Assembly (NCBI GenBank): GCA_049325575.1
Contig: JBMOLK010000339.1
Coordinates: 1 to 27,656 of the forward strand
Length of the DNA stretch: 27,656 bases
Source: JBMOLK01 sp049325575
Lineage (GTDB): Bacteria > Bacillota > Clostridia > Acetivibrionales > Acetivibrionaceae
Direction: 5' to 3'
Of the stretch, positions 15,360-24,072 are shown piece by piece. Below the pieces are notes generated by a model. That model was not told the DNA's origin, did no database searches, and saw nothing but the letters and a program-made list of their open reading frames with translations. A program made the translations under genes and the position numbers. Numbering within the stretch: position 1 is the stretch's first letter; each line of letters begins with the position of its first letter.

Positions 15360-16352
15360 ATGGAGGACAGACTTGTTGGGTGTAAATTGAATGAAGAGGA
15401 TGCAGAGGAATCCAGCCTTAGGCCCAGAAGGCTTAATGAGTATATAGGACAGACCAAGGTTAAAGAAAACCTTGTGGTATTTATCGAGGCCGCAAAGAAA
15501 AGGAATGAAGCGCTGGACCATGTGCTTCTCTATGGTCCTCCAGGTCTTGGGAAAACCACCCTTGCCAGTATAATTGCTTCAGAGCTGGGAGTTAATATAC
15601 GTGTTACATCAGGGCCCGCTATCGAAAAGCCCGGAGACCTGGCTGCCATATTGACCAACCTTGGAAATTATGATGTTCTTTTTATAGATGAGATTCACAG
15701 GCTAAACAGGAGTGTCGAGGAAATATTATATCCCGCCATGGAGGATTATGCCCTTGACATAATAATAGGAAAGGGACCTAGTGCGCGGTCCATAAGGCTT
15801 GATCTTCCCAAGTTTACGCTGATTGGTGCAACTACAAGGGCAGGGCTTCTTACCTCTCCTCTAAGAGATAGATTTGGAGTAATAAACAAGCTTGAGATGT
15901 ATACTCCAGGGGAGTTAAAGCTGATAGTACAAAGATCGGCAGGTATTCTAAATGCGGGTATTGAAGAAGCGGCAGCGGAAGAGATAGCAAAACGTTCCAG
16001 GGGAACCCCGAGGATAGCTAATAGAATATTAAAGAGAGTCAGGGATTTTGCACAGGTTAAGTCAAATGGGTTTATCACTGAGGAAATTGCAAAAACCAGC
16101 CTGGATGCTCTTGAGGTTGATACAATAGGCTTGGATGCAGTGGACAGAAATCTTTTAATGAGTATAATAGATAAATTTGCAGGTGGTCCGGTAGGACTTG
16201 ATACACTGGCAGCAACCATTGGAGAGGAAACTGAGACCATTGAAGATGTGTACGAGCCCTATTTGCTTCAACTGGGGTTTATAAACAAGACACCCAGGGG
16301 AAGGGTTGCTACAAAGCTGGCTTACGAGCATTTTGGATTTAGATATGAATAA
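15360..16352 (+). CDS. ruvB: Holliday junction branch-migration motor RuvB
   Basis: Hexameric AAA+ ATPase that drives branch migration with RuvA. Walker A G-P-P-G-L-G-K-T is at residues 59-66, Walker B F-I-D-E-I-H with Asp110/Glu111, sensor G-A-T-T-R and arginine-finger region R-D-R-F-G follow, and the C-terminal winged helix ends in R-G-R-V-A-T-K-L-A. It has 330 residues, normal. The ATG at 15360 is seven bases after GGAGG. It is separated from ruvA by 222 bases with an inverted repeat, unlike the tight ruvAB of many bacteria. The queH gene follows after two bases counted from its longest frame. Confidence 0.97.
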   Translation: MEDRLVGCKLNEEDAEESSLRPRRLNEYIGQTKVKENLVVFIEAAKKRNEALDHVLLYGPPGLGKTTLASIIASELGVNIRVTSGPAIEKPGDLAAILTNLGNYDVLFIDEIHRLNRSVEEILYPAMEDYALDIIIGKGPSARSIRLDLPKFTLIGATTRAGLLTSPLRDRFGVINKLEMYTPGELKLIVQRSAGILNAGIEEAAAEEIAKRSRGTPRIANRILKRVRDFAQVKSNGFITEEIAKTSLDALEVDTIGLDAVDRNLLMSIIDKFAGGPVGLDTLAATIGEETETIEDVYEPYLLQLGFINKTPRGRVATKLAYEHFGFRYE

Positions 16353-16366
16353 ATATGGAGGTAAAA

Positions 16367-16900
16367 ATGAAGCTGTTACTTCACATGTGCTGCGGACCTT
16401 GTTCAGTTTATCCTGTAAGTGTACTAAGGGAAGAAGGCATAAATTTTGAGGGTATTTTTTATAATCCTAATATTCATCCCGCGGAGGAGTTCTCCAAAAG
16501 GAAGGAAAATGTTGAAAGATTCGCAGATTTAAAGAATATCCATGTAATATACATGGATGACTTTATGCAGGAAACCTGGGAAAATTTCAGCGGTTCAAAT
16601 GCCAATAGGTGCAGCATGTGTTATGCACTTAGGCTTGATGAAACAGCCAGATTTGCAAAGAACAAAGGTTTTAGTGCTTTTACTACAACTCTTCTGGTAA
16701 GCCCTTATCAAAATCATGAGTTAATTAAAGATCTTGGAGAAAAAGCTGCAGGCAAATATGGAGTAGAGTTCTATTACAGGGACTTTAGACCGGGTTTCCG
16801 GTTAGGGCAGCAGGAAGCCAAAGATTTAGGATTATACAGGCAAAAGTTTTGCGGATGTATAATATCATATGATGAAGCAAAAAATTATAAAAGGAAATAG
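16367..16900 (+). CDS. queH: Epoxyqueuosine reductase QueH (DUF208)
   Basis: Performs the last step of queuosine synthesis, reducing epoxyqueuosine to queuosine in tRNA; QueH is the non-orthologous replacement of QueG. The N-terminal M-C-C-G-P-C motif (Cys8, Cys9, Cys12), the central C-S-M-C-Y (cysteine pair) and the C-terminal K-F-C-G-C motif supply the metal and redox cysteines of this family. It has 177 residues, typical length. The frame is open from ATG 16355, but GGAGGT at 16358-16363 points to ATG 16367. Transcription appears to continue from ruvB. Confidence 0.92.
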   Translation: MKLLLHMCCGPCSVYPVSVLREEGINFEGIFYNPNIHPAEEFSKRKENVERFADLKNIHVIYMDDFMQETWENFSGSNANRCSMCYALRLDETARFAKNKGFSAFTTTLLVSPYQNHELIKDLGEKAAGKYGVEFYYRDFRPGFRLGQQEAKDLGLYRQKFCGCIISYDEAKNYKRK

Positions 16901-16951
16901 TATAAGATATTTGATATAGTATTTATAAATTAAAAAGACGGTGATATTTTT

Positions 16952-17176
16952 ATGGATGGAATACAGGTAACAGGTAAACTCATAATATCGTTAGGTGCAG
17001 TGCTTTTACTGGTTGGTACTCTGATGTATTTTGGAGGAAGGCTTGGGATAGGGAGGATACCGGGAGATATAGTTTATAGAAAAGGTAATTTCGTATTCTA
17101 TTTCCCTTTGGCCACCAGTATATTGCTAAGTATAATCCTCACCCTGATTTTTGCCCTATTTCGCATTAGAAGATAG
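16952..17176 (+). CDS. DUF2905 small membrane protein
   Basis: A 74-residue protein with two membrane helices (about residues 7-25 and 50-70) joined by a short loop containing G-R-L-G-I-G-R-I-P-G-D-I, which is the hallmark of the DUF2905 family. The function of the family is unknown; members are commonly found next to ruvB or queuosine genes, as here. ATG 16952 is preceded by GGTGA. It is probably the last gene of the ruv-queH transcript; no clear terminator is seen before pilM. Confidence 0.88.
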   Translation: MDGIQVTGKLIISLGAVLLLVGTLMYFGGRLGIGRIPGDIVYRKGNFVFYFPLATSILLSIILTLIFALFRIRR

Positions 17177-17317
17177 TGTAGTGTCTTAACATAAAAATTA
17201 GATCAAAAAGTACAGGGTTAATCTAGCAGAAAATGGATATTTAATACAAAAATATTGATTTTATATTGCAATTGTGTTAATGTATAATTGGTGACAAATA
17301 AATATTTAGAGAATATT

Positions 17318-17339
17318 TTTTGGGGTTATTTTGGGGTTA
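17318..17339 (+). repeat. Tandem 11-base repeat ahead of pilM
   Basis: TTTTGGGGTTA occurs twice head to tail (17318-17328, 17329-17339), directly followed by the AGGGAG ribosome site of pilM. It is G-rich on the plus strand in an otherwise AT-rich leader. Confidence 0.8.
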
Positions 17340-17355
17340 AGGGAGTCAATGATGT

Positions 17356-18459
17356 ATGCTGTTTCCATTTTTAAAAAACAATTACCTAAGCATTGATGTG
17401 GGCTTTAGGAATATCAAGGTCGTAGAGGTTGCGGTGAATAGGAATAACGAGGTTTACATAAAAAACTTTGGAATTGCTCCTACACCTATCAATTGTATAA
17501 AAAACGGCGTCATAAAAAATATTGATGCTGTTTCAAGTGAGATAAGCAGGATAATTAGAGAAAATAAAATGAAAGTTAAAAAGTCCAAAATTGTCATGTC
17601 TGGAACGAGCATTATATCGCGTGTCTTTCTGCTTGAAAAAATACCCGGAATGGATCTTGACACTGTAGTTACTGATGCAATAACCGCTAATATGCCTATT
17701 AATCCCGAAGAACACAAAATAGACTATAAAGTTTTGCAAGAATTTAAGGAAAACGGTGTTGACAAACTTAAAGTATTTGTTACTGCTGTTAGAAAGAACA
17801 TAATAAACAGCTACATAGATGTTCTGTTTGAGTTGGGTTTGAAGCCTATCTCTGTTGATATCCCTGCAAACAGTACTGCAAAGTTCTTTAACAGGGAGAT
17901 AAAGGTCAGCATAGATAATGTCAAGTTTGTAAACCCAAACAAAAGTCAGCTTAATAAAGATGCGTTTGCTGTTATAGATTTTGGTTCGGAAACTACGATA
18001 ATTAATATATTAAGAAACAAGATACTTGAGTTTAACAAAGTAATACTTACAGGCAGTGCCAATATGGATGAAATAATTGCAAAAACTGCGCATAAATCGA
18101 TAATTGAAGCCGAGAGACTTAAAAAGGCATACGGCATTACCGTTCCGCCACCTCATAATACGGATGAAGACCATATGAGAGTTTATAGAGCTTTAAAAGA
18201 TATGGTGGATAAGCTGCTTAACCAAATATATATGTGTTTGACTTTCTACGAAGCAAGATGCTATGGGGTCAAGGTTGGAAAGATTTTCATAATAGGTGGA
18301 GGTTCCTTGCTTAAGGGTCTAAGTGACTATATGGAGCAAGTGCTGCAAATACCAGTATATCCAGTAGGATTATTGGATATAGACGGCATTGATATAAATA
18401 AGAATCTAAATGGAGATAAGTTGAATTTCCTGGTAAATGCTGTAGGTATAACATTGTAA
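17356..18459 (+). CDS. pilM: PilM-like actin-fold ATPase (type IV pilus assembly)
   Basis: Cytoplasmic actin/FtsA-fold protein that in type IV pilus systems links the PilN/PilO inner-membrane complex to the assembly ATPase. The phosphate-1 loop S-I-D-V-G-F-R-N-I-K lies at the N-terminus, the second phosphate loop A-V-I-D-F-G-S-E-T-T is in the middle, and the adenosine motif I-I-G-G-G-S-L-L-K-G is near residue 315. It has 367 residues, normal. ATG 17356 is about ten bases after AAGGGAG. It stands alone: a terminator follows and no pilN, pilO or pilin gene is in the window. It may serve pili encoded elsewhere or a different envelope complex. Confidence 0.85.
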   Translation: MLFPFLKNNYLSIDVGFRNIKVVEVAVNRNNEVYIKNFGIAPTPINCIKNGVIKNIDAVSSEISRIIRENKMKVKKSKIVMSGTSIISRVFLLEKIPGMDLDTVVTDAITANMPINPEEHKIDYKVLQEFKENGVDKLKVFVTAVRKNIINSYIDVLFELGLKPISVDIPANSTAKFFNREIKVSIDNVKFVNPNKSQLNKDAFAVIDFGSETTIINILRNKILEFNKVILTGSANMDEIIAKTAHKSIIEAERLKKAYGITVPPPHNTDEDHMRVYRALKDMVDKLLNQIYMCLTFYEARCYGVKVGKIFIIGGGSLLKGLSDYMEQVLQIPVYPVGLLDIDGIDINKNLNGDKLNFLVNAVGITL

Positions 18460-18492
18460 TTGTGTTGGTTTAAGCGAAATATAAAGATACAA

Positions 18493-18527
18493 AATCTCGT
18501 ACTGTTACAGGGTGCGGGATTTTTTTG
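18493..18527 (+). terminator. Rho-independent terminator after pilM
   Basis: ATCTCGTAC (18494-18502) pairs with GTGCGGGAT (18512-18520) including two G-T pairs, followed by seven T. Confidence 0.88.
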
Positions 18528-18575
18528 TAATGAAAAGATATTACAATTCTATTACAAATCAATTTATACCGCTGC

Positions 18576-18665
18576 TTCGACAGGAAAAATTCCTAACCTG
18601 TCGAATTATATTATATAAGAAGTGGGTGTCCCCAAATTTAACTACCCAATATAAGACATGACACC
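18576..18665 (+). repeat. Two inverted repeats in the leader of the amidase gene
   Basis: TTCGACAGG (18576-18584) pairs perfectly with CCTGTCGAA (18597-18605). Downstream, GGTGTC (18625-18630) pairs with GACACC (18660-18665). No T-run follows either. They lie 70-160 bases before the start codon and may be operator sites or RNA structure. Confidence 0.5.
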
Positions 18666-18733
18666 ACACAAGAGTATAACTGCCAGTGTCCGCTTGGTAC
18701 ATTTTACAAAAGAAAAAAATAAGAGGTGTTAAT

Positions 18734-21601
18734 ATGAAAAAAGCTCTATTTATGTATTTGGTGATTTTGTCACTTGCTTTCAATTCATTAGGGGTCTTTG
18801 CCAGGGACATAATGCTAAGCTACGATGGGTCAGTACATAAGTATACCGGAAATGTCTATAGCCTAAAAGTGAATAATGAGACGGTGGAGTCGGACATACC
18901 TCCAGTAATAATTAACAACCGTTCTTTGGTTCCTGTCAGGGCTATATTTGAGAAACTTGGTGCCAAGGTTGTTTGGGATGGGGCAAATCAAAAAGTCTCG
19001 ATATCTTATAAGGCCACCAATGTTGAACTTAAAATAAACGACTATTATGCCCTGGTTGACAGCAGGAAGGTAAAGATGGATGTCCCTGCCAAGATTATCA
19101 ACAACAGGACAATGGTACCATTGCGTTTCGTAGGAGAGCAGCTCAATATGAAGGTTGGCTGGTACCCGGAGAAAAACGAGATTACCATAGACAGCAATGA
19201 GATCAAAGCTCTTGGCAGTTTAAACGACATAAAGTATTCAAAAGATGACAGTGTACATAAGGTGCAAATAGCTTTGGACAAATACAGCAACTATAAAATC
19301 ATAAGAGTTCCGGAGCCTGATAGAATCGTAGTTGATTTTCCCAACACAAAAGTATCAAGTGCTAAACAGAACATAGATGTAAATAGCGGGCTGATAAAGT
19401 CAATACGGTGCGGGCAGTTTGATACAGAGACCGCTAGGGTTGTGCTGGATGTAGTCGGTAAACCCCAGTACAGGGTAGTGGAAAGTCCAACGGGTCTGGT
19501 ATTAAATATACAAGAAGGAAGTATAGACACTCCTTCCCAACCATCCGGCAGCGGCAGCACCAACTTACCCTCCGACAATCAACTGGTTGTAAAGCATATA
19601 GTTAAATCAGACCATGAACAGGTTATAATAAAGGCAAAGAACTATGAGAAATACACATCCTTTTTATTAACCAACCCGGACAGGATTGTTGTAGATATAC
19701 CTGATACGGCTGCACCGGACAGACAGCAGAGAATAGATGTAAACAGTCCTCTAACAAGTTCAGTAAGATATGCAAAGTATGAAGAAAATGGTGCCAGGGT
19801 GGTTGTTGATACTAAAATACAGCCACACTACAAGGTTCTGAAATTAGATGGACAGCTTGTTATTTATATCTCAAAGACAGCTATTAACGGCAATCCATTA
19901 GATAACCCTACTACCAGCAGGGGAGAAGTAGACAGGGATGCTTTGCCCACAGATAATGTACTTAGTGTAAATCATTTTATTAAAGAAACATATGAAGAGG
20001 TTTCATTAAACCTTAAAAACTATTCCAATTATAATATTGACAAGCAAATAGAGCTTAACAGAATTGTTATAGATATACCCGATACTCTTGCACCAGATGC
20101 TGAGAAGAAGATGGACATTAAGAGTAATTTGATTGAATGTATAAGATATGCAAGCTTTAATAGAACTTCTGCCAGGATAATTATTGAGCTTAAAGGGAAG
20201 TCTGACTACCAGGTCCTGGAGGAAAACGGCAAACTGGCTTTAATGATAACAAAAGGGGTATCGGGTGAAAACCCTGGAAGTGAGGAGCCAGTAGCTACAG
20301 AGCCGCCATCAGGACAAGAGCCTGTTGTAGACAAACCTGTTGAAGGTGATCCGGCAAAAGAGGAACCCGGCAGCGGAGATGCAACTGATGTTCAAAACAA
20401 ATTAAGATTGGATTACGTAGTTAATGAAACATATAACAAAGTTATACTTAATTTAGATAATAGTGAAGATTGTAATGTATTCAGACTTACAGGGCCTAAC
20501 AGAATTGTAATAGATATACCCAACGCTGTGGTTGAAGGGGAACAGAAGACAATCAGCGTTAAGAGCAAGTTTATTGATACCATAAGATATTCCCAGTACG
20601 AGAAAAATACTGCCCGGGTTGTTATTGATGTTCCAAACCAGCCGCAATATCATGTTTCGAAATCCAATGGCAAGCTGCAGGTTTTTCTTATTAGTCCGAC
20701 TTACAGGAATATCACGTACAATAATAATGGAGACAGGATACATTTTATATTAAACGGAGCCAAGCTGACAGAGGGAGGAGAGTTCTTAAAACGGCTCTAT
20801 AAGGACAGCTACGATTATGAAGGCAGGAAATACACTATAACATTTCCAAGTAATCTGGCAGATATAGGTACCGGTATTTTCTATATTAACGATAATATAC
20901 TAGATTATGTTGAAATCACCAGGAATGAAGCAGCCAATGAGACAAGTATAGAATTTAATGCCAAGGATAGCTTTGTCTATGAGATAAATACCAGAAGCTA
21001 TGTTAACAATACTGCAATTACACTGCTTAAAAGGGCCTCAAAAGAGGACCGGCTGGTTGTCATAGACCCAGGACACGGAGGAGAGGAGCCTGGAGCCGTA
21101 TACGGGGGAATAAGCGAGAAGGACCTTAACCTTGATATAGCAAAGAGGCTAAACGCTCTTCTGAAAAGCAAGAATGTCAAGACATACATGATGCGAGAGG
21201 ATGACAGCTATGTTGGCCTTTATGAAAGGGCTTATATAGCAAACAGCCTCAATGCCACATTATTTTTAAGTATACACAATAATGCATTTCATTCAAAATA
21301 TAAGGGAACAGAAACTCTTTACTACCCACAGAGGCCTGGTGAAACCGGCCTTACCGGTAAAAGGTTTGCCCAGATTGTGCAGAATAATCTTATAAGCACA
21401 CTTAATACTGTAGACAGGAAAATTGTTGAACGGCCGAACCTTGTAGTTCTTAAGGCAACCAAGATGCCAGCTGCACTTGCGGAGATTGCCTTTATGACCA
21501 ACAGCGAGGATATGGCAAGGCTAAAATCGGAAGCTTTCAGGCAAAAAGCTGCAGAGGCTCTATGCAACTCAATTCTGCAGTCCTTAAGCGAAATGAATTA
21601 A
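18734..21601 (+). CDS. Secreted N-acetylmuramoyl-L-alanine amidase with copper-amine-oxidase-N and multiple AMIN domains
   Basis: Large secreted cell-wall hydrolase of 955 residues that cuts the amide bond between muramic acid and the stem peptide. A signal peptide (about 1-23) leads into a copper-amine-oxidase-N-type domain (about 30-155, with L-V-P-V-R-A-I-F-E and M-V-P-L-R-F-V). Four AMIN-like repeats follow at about 161-258, 281-381, 409-507 and 555-654, each with an R-I-V-(V/I)-D-(F/I)-P core and a D/N-X-A-R-(V/I) motif; a fifth, more divergent one covers about 656-765. The Amidase_3 domain (about 769-955) has the zinc ligands in D-P-G-H-G-G, I-S-E-K-D and S-I-H-N-N and the catalytic Glu in L-A-E-I-A-F. 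Linkers are Pro/Ser/Glu-rich. ATG 18734 follows AGAGGTG; the 16-codon upstream extension is unlikely. Confidence 0.93.
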   Translation: MKKALFMYLVILSLAFNSLGVFARDIMLSYDGSVHKYTGNVYSLKVNNETVESDIPPVIINNRSLVPVRAIFEKLGAKVVWDGANQKVSISYKATNVELKINDYYALVDSRKVKMDVPAKIINNRTMVPLRFVGEQLNMKVGWYPEKNEITIDSNEIKALGSLNDIKYSKDDSVHKVQIALDKYSNYKIIRVPEPDRIVVDFPNTKVSSAKQNIDVNSGLIKSIRCGQFDTETARVVLDVVGKPQYRVVESPTGLVLNIQEGSIDTPSQPSGSGSTNLPSDNQLVVKHIVKSDHEQVIIKAKNYEKYTSFLLTNPDRIVVDIPDTAAPDRQQRIDVNSPLTSSVRYAKYEENGARVVVDTKIQPHYKVLKLDGQLVIYISKTAINGNPLDNPTTSRGEVDRDALPTDNVLSVNHFIKETYEEVSLNLKNYSNYNIDKQIELNRIVIDIPDTLAPDAEKKMDIKSNLIECIRYASFNRTSARIIIELKGKSDYQVLEENGKLALMITKGVSGENPGSEEPVATEPPSGQEPVVDKPVEGDPAKEEPGSGDATDVQNKLRLDYVVNETYNKVILNLDNSEDCNVFRLTGPNRIVIDIPNAVVEGEQKTISVKSKFIDTIRYSQYEKNTARVVIDVPNQPQYHVSKSNGKLQVFLISPTYRNITYNNNGDRIHFILNGAKLTEGGEFLKRLYKDSYDYEGRKYTITFPSNLADIGTGIFYINDNILDYVEITRNEAANETSIEFNAKDSFVYEINTRSYVNNTAITLLKRASKEDRLVVIDPGHGGEEPGAVYGGISEKDLNLDIAKRLNALLKSKNVKTYMMREDDSYVGLYERAYIANSLNATLFLSIHNNAFHSKYKGTETLYYPQRPGETGLTGKRFAQIVQNNLISTLNTVDRKIVERPNLVVLKATKMPAALAEIAFMTNSEDMARLKSEAFRQKAAEALCNSILQSLSEMN

Positions 21602-21607
21602 AGAATA

Positions 21608-21643
21608 GTAAAGGGTGGCCTTAAAACAGCCACTCTTTATTTA
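21608..21643 (+). terminator. Probable terminator after the amidase gene
   Basis: AAAGGGTGGC (21610-21619) pairs with GCCACTCTTT (21629-21638), with one G-T pair and a nine-base loop. The T tail is short. Confidence 0.75.
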
Positions 21644-21792
21644 TGCTTAGACCATTTTTTTGCAAATGTTTGTTATTAAAATAAATATTATGGTATTATA
21701 ATTATATGTTGTAAGAATCTAACTTTGATAATAAGGGCGTTTAATTAAAGCTAAAGAAACATAGGATATTACTCGGAAAGGTTGTGTTTATA

Positions 21793-22782
21793 GTGGCAAT
21801 ATTAGTTACAGGAGGAGCAGGGTACATCGGCAGTCATACAGTGGCAGAATTGCTTGAAAAGAACGAAGAGGTTATAGTTTTGGATAACCTTGAAAAAGGA
21901 CATAAGGATGCTGTATTGGGCGGAAAGCTGATGATAGGTGACTTAAGAAATAAAGAGTTTTTGAAGGATGTCTTTTTGAATAATAACATTGAAGCAGTTA
22001 TTCATTTTGCGGCTTATATTGAAGTCGGGGAAAGTGTAAGCAATCCTTTAAAATATTATAATAACAACGTGATTTCAACGTTAAATCTCCTTACTGCCAT
22101 GCAGGAAGCAGGTGTAAATAAAATCGTTTTTTCTTCAACAGCAGCAACATATGGAGAGCCCGAAAACATACCCATATTGGAAACTGATAAGACCTCGCCG
22201 ACAAACCCCTATGGGGAAACAAAGCTTGCGGTTGAAAAGGCATTAAAGTGGGCTGATAATGCATACGGAACAAAACACGTTGTGTTAAGATATTTTAATG
22301 CCAGCGGAGCTCATGCAAGCGGCAGTATAGGTGAAGACCATAGCCCTGAATCCCACTTGATTCCTTTAGTTATTCAGGCGGCTATGGGGAAAAGAGACTC
22401 AATCAAGATTTTTGGGAATGATTATAATACACCTGACGGAACATGTATCAGGGACTATATACACGTTTCAGACCTTGCACAAGCTCATTATCTGGCTCTA
22501 AAGAAGCTAAGAAGAGGTGAAAGCAGCCAGGTATACAATCTTGGAAACGGCAAGGGCTTTTCGGTTAAAGAAGTTATAGATGTTGTCAGGAGGGTAACAG
22601 GAAGGCCTGTTACTGCAATAGATGCTCCTAGAAGGCCAGGTGATCCGGCTGTTTTGGTAGCTTCATCCGAGAAAATCAAGGGAGAATTGGACTGGCAGCC
22701 TAAAATGGCGGATCTGGACACAATAGTAAGCTCTGCGTGGAACTGGCATTTGAATCATCCCGATGGATATAACGATAAGTAA
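21793..22782 (+). CDS. galE: UDP-glucose 4-epimerase
   Basis: Short-chain dehydrogenase-family enzyme interconverting UDP-glucose and UDP-galactose (or the N-acetyl forms), supplying galactose units for envelope polysaccharides. The NAD-binding G-G-A-G-Y-I-G is at residues 7-13, the catalytic Ser/Thr region S-S-T-A-A-T-Y follows, and Tyr140/Lys144 lie in Y-G-E-T-K. It has 329 residues, normal. The frame is open from GTG 21784, but GTG 21793 fits the GGAAAGG at 21775-21781 better and gives the standard N-terminus M-A-I-L-V-T. It stands between a terminator and the gerM-like gene. Substrate preference cannot be judged from sequence. Confidence 0.95.
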   Translation: MAILVTGGAGYIGSHTVAELLEKNEEVIVLDNLEKGHKDAVLGGKLMIGDLRNKEFLKDVFLNNNIEAVIHFAAYIEVGESVSNPLKYYNNNVISTLNLLTAMQEAGVNKIVFSSTAATYGEPENIPILETDKTSPTNPYGETKLAVEKALKWADNAYGTKHVVLRYFNASGAHASGSIGEDHSPESHLIPLVIQAAMGKRDSIKIFGNDYNTPDGTCIRDYIHVSDLAQAHYLALKKLRRGESSQVYNLGNGKGFSVKEVIDVVRRVTGRPVTAIDAPRRPGDPAVLVASSEKIKGELDWQPKMADLDTIVSSAWNWHLNHPDGYNDK

Positions 22783-22785
22783 TAA

Positions 22786-22861
22786 GTAAAATTTTACAAA
22801 CAAATTATAAACTTCTTCATTTCTGTCTATACTTACAGTAATACAAAAATTTTACTGTAAG
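22786..22861 (+). promoter_or_regulatory. Promoter region with palindromes ahead of the gerM-like gene
   Basis: GTAAAATTTTAC (22786-22797) is a perfect 12-base palindrome. CTTACAGTAA (22832-22841) and TTACTGTAAG (22852-22861) form a perfect 10-base inverted repeat that runs into the GGAG ribosome site. AAAATTTTAC occurs at both 22788 and 22846. A TATACT (22828-22833) could be a -10 with a weak TTATAA (22805-22810) as -35, 17 bases away. Confidence 0.5.
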
Positions 22862-22872
22862 GAGTAGGTAAT

Positions 22873-23973
22873 ATGAAGAAGTTTTTATGTCTTATGGTTG
22901 TTTTAGGATTAACCTTTTTTTACGGGTGCCAAATACCGGTAGATAATATTGAAGATAATAAAACCGATCCAAACCCTGTAAGTTTGGAGCCTGATATCCA
23001 AGATAGCAAGGCTGACCTTAAGAATAGGGATAAAAGTACATATGAAAATAATGAAGACATCGAAAAAAGTGAGAATAGTGAGAAGGAAAACAGTACTGCT
23101 TTGGAATCAGTTGAAGTAGCAGTTTGTTATAGGGACAGTGAGGGGATGATAATTCCCATAACAAGAAAAATAGAGAAGCAGGAAGGAATAGCAAAGGCTG
23201 TGCTGCGGTCCATGGTTGACAACGAAGAGAATAATCTTGCTCTAAAGCCCTTTGGACTCTATACTGTTTTACCCCAGGGCACAGATATACTGGGGATGAA
23301 TATTAAAGAGGGTACTGCAGTTGTTGATTTTAATGATAAAGTATTGGAGTATAATGACAAGTCCGAGGAAAAAAATATAATTACATCTATTGTATATTCC
23401 TTAACTGAGTTTAACACAATAAATAGTGTGAAAATCTTAGTAAAGGGAAAACAGTTAGAAAAGTTAAAGTACGGAACCGATATATCAGGTGATCTTAATA
23501 GAGACAATATATTGATTAATTCCGATAAGGCCAATCTGGCAGAAAAGGTAAAGAAGGTAGATATTTATCTTTTTAAGTTTATCAATGAAAAATTTGAGTA
23601 CATTCTTCCCGTATCAATGGAGTACATAGGTGTGCAGCAGGATAAGCTCCCGGAGGAAATGATAAGACTCTTATCAGGAAAAACTTATAACGAAAAGCTT
23701 TACTCCCAGATGCCTCCCAAAGTCGAGTTAATAAGCAGCAAGCTTGAGGATGGCGTTCTGATACTAAACTTCAACAAAGAAATTAGAAATTATGGCGGTA
23801 ATGCAAGGGAAGCAGGTATATTAAAGCAGATTATATATACTATGAAGCAGATTGAAGGTGTTAAAAAAATCAAAATTTTGATTGAGGGTAAAGAAGGTGA
23901 ACTTCCTGAAGGGACCGATATTTCAAGGGAGATTTTACTGCCAACGGATATAAATGTACTTGAAAACTCTTAA
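22873..23973 (+). CDS. gerM: GerM-like lipoprotein with two GerMN domains
   Basis: Related to the B. subtilis sporulation and germination lipoprotein GerM, which acts at the mother cell-forespore envelope. The signal has a lipobox F-Y-G-C (Cys19), followed by an acidic Asn/Glu/Lys-rich spacer to about residue 75. Two GerMN domains follow, about 77-205 and 225-360; each contains the family pattern of a hydrophobic A-V-V-D-F-N or L-I-L-N-F-N strand and an end with E/K-X-X-G-T-D-I-S. ATG 22873 is eight bases after GGAG. The gerM-rph-rdgB order matches that of B. subtilis, strengthening the name. The ribosome site lies beside a perfect inverted repeat, suggesting operator or RNA control. Confidence 0.88.
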   Translation: MKKFLCLMVVLGLTFFYGCQIPVDNIEDNKTDPNPVSLEPDIQDSKADLKNRDKSTYENNEDIEKSENSEKENSTALESVEVAVCYRDSEGMIIPITRKIEKQEGIAKAVLRSMVDNEENNLALKPFGLYTVLPQGTDILGMNIKEGTAVVDFNDKVLEYNDKSEEKNIITSIVYSLTEFNTINSVKILVKGKQLEKLKYGTDISGDLNRDNILINSDKANLAEKVKKVDIYLFKFINEKFEYILPVSMEYIGVQQDKLPEEMIRLLSGKTYNEKLYSQMPPKVELISSKLEDGVLILNFNKEIRNYGGNAREAGILKQIIYTMKQIEGVKKIKILIEGKEGELPEGTDISREILLPTDINVLENS

Positions 23974-24072
23974 AAAACTCCTTGAAGTTTTAGCATATTT
24001 TAAATAATATATAGTGTATGAATAATGGTGACATTTGACAGCAAAATAGTAACTGGAAAGGTAGGGATCGTA

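Noticed and set aside
15746..16240. 164-codon minus-strand frame inside ruvB
   Set aside because: Opposite-strand shadow of a well-conserved AAA+ gene; Ser/Ile/Leu-rich translation without domains.
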